Source: Alphaproteobacteria bacterium
GTDB taxonomy: Bacteria > Pseudomonadota > Alphaproteobacteria > Bin95
Reading direction: 5' to 3'
Assembly (NCBI GenBank): GCA_022825195.1
Contig: JAJDYL010000072.1
Span: forward strand, 1-35,989
DNA: 35,989 nt
The position numbers and the translations under genes are program-made. Numbering within the stretch: position 1 is the stretch's first letter; the number at the start of each line of letters is the position of its first letter. Positions 1 through 8,129 of this stretch are shown in pieces. Below the pieces are notes generated by a model that was given only the letters and a program-made list of their open reading frames with translations, made no database searches and had not been told where the DNA came from.

Positions 1-920
1 TCCACGGAAAAGCCGCAGCGCGCCGTCAGCACGCTGTCCACGGCAAGGATGCGCCCCTCATCGTCGAACCCGATATCGTAATCGACGCGGAAGTCGTGGC
101 GCTTGCCGGTAGCGGTCATGTCGTCGTCCCGGTCAGGGCGCAGCTTGACCGCGCGGCCGAATTTCCGGGCGGCGAGCGCGGCGACGGCCGCAAACAGGTT
201 CGACTGGCTTTCCTTGCCGCCGAACGCCCCGCCCATGCGCCGCACGTTCACCGTCACCGCGCTCGATGGAACCGCAAGCACATGGGCCACGATATGCTGC
301 ACTTCGCTCGGATGCTGGGTCGATGACACCACCCGGACCTCGTCGTCCTCTCCCGGCAGGGCGAACGCGATATGGCTCTCCAGGTAGAAATGGTCCTGGC
401 CTCCGACCCGGAACGCGCCCTGCAGGCGGCGCGGCGCCGCGTCGAGCGCGGCCTCGACATCGCCCCGCGCAAGCGTCAGCGGCTCCGACACGGTTTCGAG
501 GGCGTCCTCCACCTCGAAGACGGCCGGCCGCGGCTCATAGACGACCCGCGCGCGGCGCGCGGCGCGCCTGGCCTCGGCCCGCGTCGCCGCCACGACCGCG
601 AACACGGGCTGGCCGTAGAAGGAAACGACGCCGTCCGCGAAGACCGGGTCGTCGCCCGCCCCGACGGGGCTGATGTCGTTTTCGCCGGGAATGTCGGCCG
701 CCGTCAGCACCCCGACCACGCCCGGCGCGCTCAGGACTTCCGCGAGGTCCAGCTCCGATATGCCGGCATGGGCCGCCGTCGAGAGCCCGAGGCAGGCATG
801 CAGCATGCCGGTCGGCTCCACCATGTCGTCGGCATAGGCGGCGAGGCCCGTCACATGCCTGGCGGCGGAATCGTGCCGGTGCGCGCGGTGCATATGTTCG
901 CGGAGTGCGGGGCCGGTCAT
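1..920 (-). CDS. xdhB: Xanthine dehydrogenase, molybdopterin-binding large subunit (partial, N-terminal part)
   Basis: Reading leftwards from an ATG at 920, the frame stays open to the window edge (about 306 codons). It encodes a protein starting MTGPALREHMHRAHRHDSAA, followed by an 'ARHVTGLAAYADD' block and, near residues 227-240, 'RMGGAFGGKESQ', the hallmark of the molybdenum-cofactor large subunit of xanthine dehydrogenases. The enzyme hydroxylates hypoxanthine to xanthine and xanthine to urate at the Mo centre, passing electrons to the FeS/FAD subunit. The ATG overlaps the stop of the upstream xdhA as ATGA (917-920), so the two are translationally coupled. The C-terminal part with the catalytic Glu lies outside the window. 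Substrate is assigned from family and from the purine-degradation neighbours. Confidence 0.9.
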   Translation of the reverse strand, partial: MTGPALREHMHRAHRHDSAARHVTGLAAYADDMVEPTGMLHACLGLSTAAHAGISELDLAEVLSAPGVVGVLTAADIPGENDISPVGAGDDPVFADGVVSFYGQPVFAVVAATRAEARRAARRARVVYEPRPAVFEVEDALETVSEPLTLARGDVEAALDAAPRRLQGAFRVGGQDHFYLESHIAFALPGEDDEVRVVSSTQHPSEVQHIVAHVLAVPSSAVTVNVRRMGGAFGGKESQSNLFAAVAALAARKFGRAVKLRPDRDDDMTATGKRHDFRVDYDIGFDDEGRILAVDSVLTARCGFSV

Positions 921-2356
921 GGCGGCACCGTCCCCGACCGGTCCAGATAGAAGCGCTTCAGCAGGTTCCGCGCGACCAGCGCCCGGTATTCCGCCGAGGC
1001 GCGCCAGTCGGATATCGGCGTGAAGTCCCGTTCCAGCGCCTGCCCCGCAGCCTCGATGGCGGCCTCCCCCCACTCCCGGCCGCGCAGCGCCGCTTCGGCG
1101 GCTTCGGCCCGTCTGGGCGTGGCGGCCATGCCGCCGAAAGCCAGCCGCGCCTCTTCCATGCGGCCGTCCCGGACACGGACCATGAAGCCGGCGCAGACCG
1201 AAGAGATGTCCTCGTCGCGGCGCTTGGAGACCTTGTAGAAGCCGAGCCGGGCATCCTCCGCCGGAACCGGCACGCGCACCGCCTCCACGAACTCGCCGGG
1301 CTCCAGGTCCTGCCGGCCGTAGTCCAGGAAATAGGCTTCAAGCGGGATGGCGCGCCGCTCCCGGCCCTTTCGCAGGACCAGCTCGGCCCCGAGCGCGATC
1401 AGGACGGGCGGCAGGTCGGCAATGGGCGAGCCGTTGGCGATGTTGCCCCCGACCGTGCCCATATTGCGTATCTGCCAGCCGCCGATGCGGCTCCAGTAGT
1501 CCGCGAGGCCCGGCACGGCCTCCGTCAGGGCGGCCTCCGCATCCGAATAGGATACCGCCGCGCCGATTGCGATTGTCCCGCCTTTCGCGGCAATCCGGCC
1601 GAGCCCGTCCAGATGGCCGATGAACACAGCCGGCGCAATGTCCCGCAGCTCCTTGTTGACCCACACGCCGACATCGGTCGCGCCCGCAACCATGGTGGCC
1701 GCCGGCTGTGCTTCCAGCGCGTCCGCCAGATCGTCCCCGTCGGCCGGAACGACAACGCCGCCGCCGGCCAGTTCGACCCGGTTTCCGTCCGCCATTGCCG
1801 CCAGGCGCGCGGCAACCGCCTCGCGATTCCGCACCAGCCCGTCGTCTTCGGGCAGGCCGTAGTCGCCGGCCGCCGCCGCCGCGCGCAGGATCGGCGCATA
1901 GCCGGTGCAGCGGCAGAGATTGCCCTGGAGCGCCCGCCGGACTTCGGCTTCCGACGGCCTCGGCCGCTCCAGCCAGAGCGCAACCAGCACCATGACGATG
2001 CCGGGCGTGCAGAAGCCGCACTGGCTGCCGTGGCAATCGACCATGGCCTGCTGGACCGGGTGCAGCCCGCCTTCCGCGCCGGAGAGGTGCTCGACGGTCA
2101 CGACATGGCAGCAATCGACGCTGGGCAGGAGCCGAATGCAGCTATTGACGGCCTCGTAATGGACTTCGCCATCGCGCAGCCGGCCCACCAGCACGGTGCA
2201 GGCGCCGCAGTCCCCTTCCGCACAGCCTTCCTTGGTGCCCCGCAGGCCGCGGCGGAGCCTCAGGAAGTCGAGCAGGCTGTCGCCCGCGCCGGCATCGCCG
2301 AGCGCGACCTCCTCGTCATTCACCAGGAACCGGAGCTCGCGGCGCACCGCAGTCAT
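917..2356 (-). CDS. xdhA: Xanthine dehydrogenase small subunit (2Fe-2S and FAD domains)
   Basis: This 479-residue protein is the electron-transfer subunit of bacterial XDH. The N-terminal ferredoxin-type domain has Cys45, Cys50, Cys53 and Cys73 (CAEGDCGAC...NSC). The second 2Fe-2S domain has Cys113, Cys116, Cys148 and Cys150 (QCGFC...LCRC). An FAD-binding domain of the CO-dehydrogenase flavoprotein type follows from about residue 190 (AGATDVGVWVNK, then GGNIANGSPIADLPP), with the usual C-terminal FAD-linked domain. Length and domain order match XdhA of alphaproteobacteria. It lies 3 bp downstream of the hydroxyisourate hydrolase stop and overlaps xdhB by 4 bp, so uraH-xdhA-xdhB look like one transcript. 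Confidence 0.93.
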   Translation of the reverse strand: MTAVRRELRFLVNDEEVALGDAGAGDSLLDFLRLRRGLRGTKEGCAEGDCGACTVLVGRLRDGEVHYEAVNSCIRLLPSVDCCHVVTVEHLSGAEGGLHPVQQAMVDCHGSQCGFCTPGIVMVLVALWLERPRPSEAEVRRALQGNLCRCTGYAPILRAAAAAGDYGLPEDDGLVRNREAVAARLAAMADGNRVELAGGGVVVPADGDDLADALEAQPAATMVAGATDVGVWVNKELRDIAPAVFIGHLDGLGRIAAKGGTIAIGAAVSYSDAEAALTEAVPGLADYWSRIGGWQIRNMGTVGGNIANGSPIADLPPVLIALGAELVLRKGRERRAIPLEAYFLDYGRQDLEPGEFVEAVRVPVPAEDARLGFYKVSKRRDEDISSVCAGFMVRVRDGRMEEARLAFGGMAATPRRAEAAEAALRGREWGEAAIEAAGQALERDFTPISDWRASAEYRALVARNLLKRFYLDRSGTVPP

Positions 2357-2359
2357 GGC

Positions 2360-2716
2360 CTAGCTGCCCCGATAGGTCGAATAGCCGAAGGGCGAGAGCA
2401 GCAGCGGCACATGGTAGCTGGCCCCGGCTTCCGAAATGCCGAACCGCACCGGCACCGTGTCTAGAAACGGCCTGTCCGCGCCCGCACCCACGGCGCGATG
2501 ATAGTCGCCCGCCTCGAATTCGATCTCATAGGCGCCGACACGGAACTCCTCGCCTTCCAGCAAGGGCCCGTCCGTTCGCCCGTCGGTGTTGGTGACGGCG
2601 GACCCGAGCAGGCGGCGGTCGCCCCCGTCCAGCCTGTAGAGCCGGAGCGCGAGGCCCGCTGCGGGACGGCCGAGCGCCGTATCCAGCACATGAGTGGTCA
2701 GCCGGCCGTCAGCCAT
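2360..2716 (-). CDS. uraH: 5-hydroxyisourate hydrolase (transthyretin-like)
   Basis: The 118-residue protein belongs to the transthyretin-related HIU hydrolases, which open 5-hydroxyisourate to OHCU, the second step from urate to allantoin. Visible hallmarks are LTTHVLD near the N-terminus (His9), the central SxVTNxDGR-type segment, the [15 protein letters not shown] block and the diagnostic C-terminal YRGS. I chose the ATG at 2716 because family members begin only a few residues before LTTHVLD; a longer frame to 2779 would add 21 residues unlike the family. It is first in the leftward uraH-xdhA-xdhB set and divergent from the allantoinase fusion gene, which supplies the next steps. Confidence 0.93.
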   Translation of the reverse strand: MADGRLTTHVLDTALGRPAAGLALRLYRLDGGDRRLLGSAVTNTDGRTDGPLLEGEEFRVGAYEIEFEAGDYHRAVGAGADRPFLDTVPVRFGISEAGASYHVPLLLSPFGYSTYRGS

Positions 2717-2765
2717 CGGCGCCCCCCGGACTCGTTCGGAGCCTTCCTGTCGGCAGGCAGTGGTG

Positions 2766-2795
2766 TTGCACGCTAGCAATCCCCATTTTTACAAT
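2766..2795 (+). promoter_or_regulatory. Putative sigma70-like promoter with inverted repeat for the allantoinase fusion gene
   Basis: A TTGCAC box (2766-2771) and a TACAAT box (2790-2795) are separated by 18 bp in an unusually AT-rich stretch of the divergent uraH/puuE-uraD spacer. The sequence TTGC-N6-GCAA (2766-2779) is a small inverted repeat overlapping the -35 box and could be an operator for a purine-responsive regulator. This is inferred from sequence only. Confidence 0.45.
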
Positions 2796-2843
2796 CAACA
2801 CAGGCGGGGATCGTTGAAATTGGTTGGCGGGACGGAGAAGGCA

Positions 2844-4262
2844 ATGCTGCGCTATCCAAGGGACCTGCACGGTTACGGGCCCGAGCCCCCCGACCCGCAA
2901 TGGCCGGGAGACGCCCGGATCGCGGTCCAGTTCGTCGTCAACTACGAAGAAGGCGGCGAAAATTGCATCCTGCACGGCGATGCCGCCTCGGAGGCGTTCC
3001 TTTCGGAGATCGTCGGCGCGGAGCCCTGGCCGGGCCAGCGGCACTGGAACATGGAGTCGATCTACGAATACGGCGCCCGCGCCGGATTCTGGCGGCTTCA
3101 CCGGCTGTTCACCGGCCTCGGCATCCCTGTCACGGTCTATGGCGTGGCGACCGCGCTGGCGCGCTCCCCGGCGCAGGTGGCCGCCATGCAGTCCGCCGGC
3201 TGGGAGATCGCCAGCCACGGCCTCAAATGGATCGAATACCGGGACATGCCGCTTGAGGAGGAGCGCGAGCAGTTGGCGCAAGCCATACGCCTGCATACCG
3301 AAGTCACAGGGGAGCGCCCGCGCGGCTGGTACACGGGGCGCTGCTCCGCCAACACGGTCGCGCTCGCCGCCGAGGAAGGCGGTTTCGATTACGTGTCCGA
3401 CGCCTATGCCGACGACCTGCCCTACTGGGTCCGCATCGGCGGGCGCGACCAGCTGATCGTCCCCTACACTCTGGATGCGAACGACATGCGGTTCGCCGTG
3501 GCGCAGGGCTTCAATTCCGGCGACCAGTTCTTTGCCTATCTGCGCGACAGTTTCGATGCGCTCTATGCCGAGGGCGAGGCGGGCAGTCCGAAGATGATGT
3601 CGGTCGGGCTGCATTGCCGGCTGGCCGGACGGCCCGGCCGGTTCATGGCGTTGACGCGCTTCGCCGAATATGCGGCGGGCCGCGGGGCCGTCTGGTTCGC
3701 CCGGCGCATAGACATCGCCCGCCACTGGCAGGCGGTGCATCCGCCGGCGGCGGCGCGCGAGCGGCCCTCGGACATGGACCGCGAAACCTTCGTTGCGCGG
3801 TTCGGCGGCGTTTTCGAGCATTCGCCCTGGATCGCGGAGCGCGCCTGGGACGACGAGCTCGGGCCGGCGCACGACACCTCAGTCGGCCTGCTGAGCGCCC
3901 TGGCCAGGAAGTTCCGTTCCGCCAGCGGCGCGGAACGGCTCGGCGTGCTGAAAGCCCACCCGGACCTGGCCGGCCGGCTGGCGGCCGCCCGCCGTCTGAC
4001 CGAGGCTTCGGCGGCGGAACAGGCGTCCGCCGGCCTCGACGCGCTGACCGACCGCGAGCGCGCCCGCTTTACCGAGCTGAACGGCGCCTACACCGCCAGG
4101 CACGGCTTCCCGTTCATCATCGCGGTGCGCGACCACGACCGGGCCGGCATCCTGCGAGCCTTCGAGCGCCGCACCGCCAACGATTCCGAAACCGAATTCG
4201 CCGAAGCCTGCCGCCAGGTCGAACGGATCGCCGAACTCCGTCTCGCCGAACTGCTGGATTAG
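2844..4262 (+). CDS. Allantoinase (PuuE-type) / OHCU decarboxylase fusion
   Basis: This is a 472-residue fusion of two purine-catabolic enzymes. Residues 1-300 are the polysaccharide-deacetylase-like allantoinase PuuE: YPRDLHGYG, NYEEGGENC, WEIASHGLKW at 120-129 and GWYTGRCSANT. PuuE hydrolyses allantoin to allantoate. Residues about 310-472 are OHCU decarboxylase (UraD): AHPDLAG with the catalytic-type His372 and GFPFIIAVR at 421-429; UraD makes S-allantoin. The same pairing, adjacent or fused, is known for the TIGR03212 family. The ATG at 2844 is preceded by GGAGAAGG at 2834-2841 and starts the conserved YPRDLHG block, so the longer frame from 2694 is rejected. It is divergent from uraH-xdhAB, and together they cover xanthine to allantoate except the urate oxidation step. 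Confidence 0.92.
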   Translation: MLRYPRDLHGYGPEPPDPQWPGDARIAVQFVVNYEEGGENCILHGDAASEAFLSEIVGAEPWPGQRHWNMESIYEYGARAGFWRLHRLFTGLGIPVTVYGVATALARSPAQVAAMQSAGWEIASHGLKWIEYRDMPLEEEREQLAQAIRLHTEVTGERPRGWYTGRCSANTVALAAEEGGFDYVSDAYADDLPYWVRIGGRDQLIVPYTLDANDMRFAVAQGFNSGDQFFAYLRDSFDALYAEGEAGSPKMMSVGLHCRLAGRPGRFMALTRFAEYAAGRGAVWFARRIDIARHWQAVHPPAAARERPSDMDRETFVARFGGVFEHSPWIAERAWDDELGPAHDTSVGLLSALARKFRSASGAERLGVLKAHPDLAGRLAAARRLTEASAAEQASAGLDALTDRERARFTELNGAYTARHGFPFIIAVRDHDRAGILRAFERRTANDSETEFAEACRQVERIAELRLAELLD

Positions 4263-4268
4263 CCCGGA

Positions 4269-5147
4269 TCAGGGAGCGGCCGGACGCGCCGTGTCGCGGA
4301 CCTGGGTGCGGTGCATGTGGCGCCGGCTGCCTGCCGGCAGCGTGTCGCGCCGGTGCAGGGTGCAGCGATTGTCCCAGATCACCAGGTCCCCGACCTGCCA
4401 GTCCTGCGTCCAGACGAACCCGCAGCGCTCGATATGCGCCCAGATCTCGTCGAGCAGGGCATCGCTTTCATCGTCCGGAAGGCCGACGATCCAGGCGTTC
4501 GGGCGGCGACCCACGCACAGCGCCTTGCGGCCGGTTCCCGGATGGACGAGGACCAGGGGATGCACGGCGCCGGGACGGTCCTCGTTCGAGTATTCCTCCT
4601 CGTAACCGTGGCGCAGGCCGCCGTCGGACGAGCGCGTCGCATCGTGCTTGCAGCGGAGGCCCCCGATCCGCCGGCGAAGCTCGTCGGGCAGCGCGTCATA
4701 CGCCTTGTAGAGGTTGTAGAACTGCGTGGCGCCGCCGACCTCCGGGACCTCTATGCCGTAGAGCAGGCTCGCCTTGGGCGGGATGTCGTTGTAGGTCATG
4801 TCCTGGTGCCAGACGAGCTCGGAGTTGCCGAGCGCGCCGGCCGGCTTTCCGTCCACGACGATATTGGAGACCACGACGATCTCGGGCCGGTCGGGATTGA
4901 ACGGCTTGCCGCCGCGCCCCGTCGGCGCCATGTCCAGTTCCCCGAAGCGGCGCGAGAAGGCCGCCAGGGTGTCGTCGTCCAGCGCCTGCCCGCGGAAGCG
5001 CAGCACGAGATGCTCGTGCCAGGCGTCCTCTATGCTGCGGAACGCGGCATCGTCGATGTCCCGCGCGAGGTCGATCCCGACGATGTCCGCGCCGAGTGCG
5101 CTGCCCGTCGGCACCACCTGAATGTCCGTCACCGCTGTTCCGGGCAT
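4269..5147 (-). CDS. TauD/TfdA-family 2-oxoglutarate-dependent dioxygenase
   Basis: The 292-residue protein is a non-heme Fe(II)/2-oxoglutarate dioxygenase. The facial triad is visible as His114-x-Asp116 (VWHQDMTYN) and His265 (DNRCTLHRRD), with Arg280 (HMHRTQV) as the likely 2OG carboxylate ligand. Length and motif spacing are normal for the family. The substrate cannot be read from sequence: family members act on taurine, sulfonates, aryloxyalkanoates, carnitine precursors and, in fungi, xanthine (XanA). Its place between a purine-degradation gene and an NCS2 permease makes a purine-related or N-/S-scavenging role possible, but that is inference. Its stop is 6 bp from the convergent allantoinase-fusion stop, and it lies 68 bp downstream of the permease on the same strand. 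Confidence 0.87.
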   Translation of the reverse strand: MPGTAVTDIQVVPTGSALGADIVGIDLARDIDDAAFRSIEDAWHEHLVLRFRGQALDDDTLAAFSRRFGELDMAPTGRGGKPFNPDRPEIVVVSNIVVDGKPAGALGNSELVWHQDMTYNDIPPKASLLYGIEVPEVGGATQFYNLYKAYDALPDELRRRIGGLRCKHDATRSSDGGLRHGYEEEYSNEDRPGAVHPLVLVHPGTGRKALCVGRRPNAWIVGLPDDESDALLDEIWAHIERCGFVWTQDWQVGDLVIWDNRCTLHRRDTLPAGSRRHMHRTQVRDTARPAAP

Positions 5148-5215
5148 GTCCGTCTCCCGTCCTTTGCCGGGCGACCGTAACGGAAGCCGGTTAGCGGGAA
5201 AAGCGGCGCGCGCTC

Positions 5216-6958
5216 CTAGCCGTCCTTCACATGGACGGTCACGACATCCGTGTCGTGATATTGCTGGTGGCGCACCGACGATGCGAGATGCCGCAGCAGC
5301 CGCAGGGAAATCTCGTGCTCGACGGGCGTGCCGGCCGTGTGCTCTCCGAGCAGCGCGATGCGGTCCTCCAGATTGTCATCGTCGTCACCGGCGGCGACGA
5401 CGAATTCCAGCACCGCTCCCCCTTCCTCGCGCGACGCCGAAACGCGCAGGCGCCTGGGTCCGGCTATGTCCCGGTCGTCATTCTGCTCGATCAGCGTCAG
5501 CAACGTCTCCTCGCCGACGGCGTCCAGCCGTTGCGCCATGCCCTCCGACCAGCCGCTGCGGGCGGAAAACGCCTTCAGGAAGGCGCTGACGGCCCCGATG
5601 GCGGAGGCGTCGAATGCGGCCTCCATCCGGCTGCGGCGCGGCCTCGCCGCTTCCAGGCATATCGTCAGGAAGATGGCAGTGGCGCCGCCGGCCGTCATGC
5701 CGTTCTGCAGCAGTCCGCCGGCGAACTCGGCGAAGAACTCCGGGAAGACCGCGCCGTTCTGGAAGCCGACGCCGACCCAGAAGGAAACCCCCACGACCAC
5801 CCCCTTGCGGTAGTCGATGCCGTCCTGCACCACGATCCTCATGCCGACCACGAACAGCATGGCCAGCAACACGATCGCATAGGCGGCGACGACCGGACCG
5901 GGAACCGCCAGAACGATCGCAAGCCCCTTCGGCAGCACGGCCAGCACAAGGAAGATCAGGCCGACGGCAACCCCGACCCGGCGGGCGGCCACGCCGGTCA
6001 GCTCGGTCACGGATATGCTGGTCGAGTAGGTCGTGTTCGGGACCGTGCCGAACAGGCCCGACAGCAGGTTGCCCATCCCGTCCGCGGCGACCGCGCCTTC
6101 TACCGCCCGGTAGTCCACGGCCCGGCGCTCCCGCCAGGAAACATGCTGGATGGCGATGGAGTCCCCCACCGTCTCGATGGCGCCGACAAGCGTGACCAGC
6201 ACGAATGCCGGAAGGAGCGCCCAGAAAGCCGGCCCGAATTCGAGATCGAATCCCGGCCATCCTCCTTCGGGGAACCCGATCCAGGCGGCCTCGGCAACGC
6301 GCCCGAAGTCGTAGATGCCGAATGCGCCGCCTACCGCCGACCCGACCACGACCCCGATGACCGGCGCCCAGAGCCGCCAGACCCCCTTCGCGGCCAGCGC
6401 CATCGCCACGATGACGGCGATGGTGACGGCGGCCGACATGGGAGCGGCGAGCGCCGGCGCTCCTTCCGGCGCCTGGTCCAGCATGCCGAAGACGATCGGC
6501 ATGACCGTGACCGCGATCAGCATGATGACGGTGCCGGCAACGGACGGCGTGAAGATACGGCGGACCAGGGAGAGGCGCGCCGCCAGCGCGAACTGGAAGA
6601 GCGACGAAATGACGACGAGCGTGGCGAGCAGCGCCGGGCCGCCTTGCGCCAACGCCCCGATGCAGACGGCGATGAACGCGCCCGACGTGCCCATAAGCAG
6701 GACATAGCCGGCGCCGATGCGGCCGACGCGCACCGCCTGGACGATGGTCGTGACGCCGGACACCGCAACGGCCCCGAAGGCCGCCCACGACAGGTAAGGG
6801 TCGCCGCCCCCGGCGGCGCGGACCACGATGGCGGGCGTGAGCACGATCCCGGCAATGGTGAGCATTGCCAGTTGGAGGCCGAGGCCGAACGCCAGCGGCG
6901 CCGGAGGCTTCTCGTCGGCGGCGTATCTTACGTGGCGTCCGGCTTCGCTGGGTTCCAT
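5216..6958 (-). CDS. NCS2-family purine/pyrimidine permease with C-terminal RsbW/GHKL-like domain (copy 1)
   Basis: This is a 580-residue inner-membrane protein. Residues about 20-440 hold roughly 12-14 hydrophobic segments of the nucleobase-ascorbate (NCS2) fold, with IETVGDS at 261-267 matching the TM8 substrate region (E262 for UraA E241). TVPNTTYSTSISVTELTG at 305-322 aligns with the NAT signature, but the usual Glu/Gln-Asn is Thr-Ser. Residues 441-580 are soluble. RLDAVGEETLLTLIEQ (477-492) resembles the N-box of RsbW/SpoIIAB-type ATPases, and EISLRLLRHLASSVRHQQYH (549-568) resembles their final helix and strand. The N-box Asn and the DxGxG Asp are not conserved, so nucleotide binding is doubtful. 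The neighbouring purine genes suggest a purine or urate substrate. A paralogue lies at 11130-12863. Confidence 0.85.
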   Translation of the reverse strand: MEPSEAGRHVRYAADEKPPAPLAFGLGLQLAMLTIAGIVLTPAIVVRAAGGGDPYLSWAAFGAVAVSGVTTIVQAVRVGRIGAGYVLLMGTSGAFIAVCIGALAQGGPALLATLVVISSLFQFALAARLSLVRRIFTPSVAGTVIMLIAVTVMPIVFGMLDQAPEGAPALAAPMSAAVTIAVIVAMALAAKGVWRLWAPVIGVVVGSAVGGAFGIYDFGRVAEAAWIGFPEGGWPGFDLEFGPAFWALLPAFVLVTLVGAIETVGDSIAIQHVSWRERRAVDYRAVEGAVAADGMGNLLSGLFGTVPNTTYSTSISVTELTGVAARRVGVAVGLIFLVLAVLPKGLAIVLAVPGPVVAAYAIVLLAMLFVVGMRIVVQDGIDYRKGVVVGVSFWVGVGFQNGAVFPEFFAEFAGGLLQNGMTAGGATAIFLTICLEAARPRRSRMEAAFDASAIGAVSAFLKAFSARSGWSEGMAQRLDAVGEETLLTLIEQNDDRDIAGPRRLRVSASREEGGAVLEFVVAAGDDDDNLEDRIALLGEHTAGTPVEHEISLRLLRHLASSVRHQQYHDTDVVTVHVKDG

Positions 6959-6983
6959 TCAACCTCCCGCCTGACGGAGCGCG

Positions 6984-8042
6984 CTACAGGGCTTCGGCGA
7001 TAGCCTGCCCGAGCTCCGCGGTCGTGCCGTTGCCGCCCATGTCGGGGGTCAGCGGCCCGGCTCCGGTCAGGACCGTTTCGATGGCTCTTTCGATGGCTCT
7101 CGCCGCGTCTTCGTGGCCCAGATGCTCCAGCATCATCGCGCCCGACCAGATCTGGCCGATGGGATTGGCGACGCCGCGTCCGGCAATGTCCGGGGCCGAG
7201 CCGTGCACCGGCTCGAACATGGAGGGCATGTCGCCCGACGGATTGATGTTGGAGGACGGCGCAATGCCGATGGACCCGGCCACGGCCGGCCCGAGGTCCG
7301 AGAGGATGTCGCCGAACAGGTTCGACCCGACCACGACATCGAACCAGTCCGGGTGCTGGACGAAGTGCGCCGTCAGGATGTCGATATGATACTGGTCCGT
7401 GGCGATATCCGGATATTCGCCGGAAATGGCCCGGAAGCGCTCGTCCCAGTAGGGCATGGTGTGGATGATGCCATTGGACTTCGTGGCCGAGGTGACCTTC
7501 CGGCGCGGTCGCGTTTCCGCCAGTTCGAAGGCGTAACGCAGGATGCGGTCCACGCCGCGCCGGGTGAACACCGTCTCCTGGACCACCGTCTCCGCATCGG
7601 TGCCCGCATAGAGGCGCCCGCCGATTTCGGAGTATTCGCCCTCGCAATTCTCGCGGATGACGTAGAAGTCGATGTCTTCCGGCCCCCGGCCCGCCAGCGG
7701 CGAGCTGATTCCCTTCAGGAGGCGCACCGGCCGGAGGTTCACATACTGGTCGAAGCGCCGGCGGATCGGGATCAGCAGGCCCCACAGCGATACATGGTCG
7801 GGCACGGTCGGCCAGCCGACGGCGCCGAGAAAGATCGCGTCGAACGCCGCCAGCCGGTCGAGACCGTCCTCCGGCATGAGGCGTCCGGTTTCCGCATATC
7901 GTTCGCAGGACCAGTCGAAGGTCTCGAAGTCGAAATCGATGCCGTGATGCCGCCCGGCCGCCTCCAGAACCCCGACGCCCTCGGGCACAACCTCCTTGCC
8001 GATACCGTCTCCCGGAATGGACGCGATGCGATAGCGTGGCAT
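6984..8042 (-). CDS. Tartrate/D-malate/isopropylmalate dehydrogenase family protein
   Basis: The 352-residue protein is an NAD-dependent beta-decarboxylating dehydrogenase of the isocitrate/isopropylmalate fold. Seen are IASIPGDGIGKEVVPEGV at the N-terminus, NLRPVRLLKG, YVIRENCEGEYSE, the catalytic Lys region TSATKSNG, VVVGSNLFGDILSDLG with metal-binding Asp residues, and EPVHGSAPDIAGRG for NAD binding. The YVIRENCEGEYSEIGGR and SNLFGDILSDL blocks fit tartrate dehydrogenase/D-malate dehydrogenase (TtuC/DmlA) better than LeuB. I chose the ATG at 8042 because GGGAAGG precedes it and the family starts just before RIASIPGDGIG. It is 25 bp upstream of permease copy 1 on the same strand, so the two may be co-transcribed. 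The exact substrate (tartrate, D-malate or another) is not decidable here. Confidence 0.88.
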   Translation of the reverse strand: MPRYRIASIPGDGIGKEVVPEGVGVLEAAGRHHGIDFDFETFDWSCERYAETGRLMPEDGLDRLAAFDAIFLGAVGWPTVPDHVSLWGLLIPIRRRFDQYVNLRPVRLLKGISSPLAGRGPEDIDFYVIRENCEGEYSEIGGRLYAGTDAETVVQETVFTRRGVDRILRYAFELAETRPRRKVTSATKSNGIIHTMPYWDERFRAISGEYPDIATDQYHIDILTAHFVQHPDWFDVVVGSNLFGDILSDLGPAVAGSIGIAPSSNINPSGDMPSMFEPVHGSAPDIAGRGVANPIGQIWSGAMMLEHLGHEDAARAIERAIETVLTGAGPLTPDMGGNGTTAELGQAIAEAL

Positions 8043-8129
8043 GAATAGACCTTCCCGATGGCGTTGCGCCGGTATCGATACGGGCCGCCGCATTGTCAAC
8101 CCGCCCGCACAGGGCTAAGAGGCGCCCCG

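Noticed and set aside
905..2464. 519-codon rightward frame
   Set aside because: It is antisense to xdhA, whose FeS and FAD motifs are clear on the other strand.
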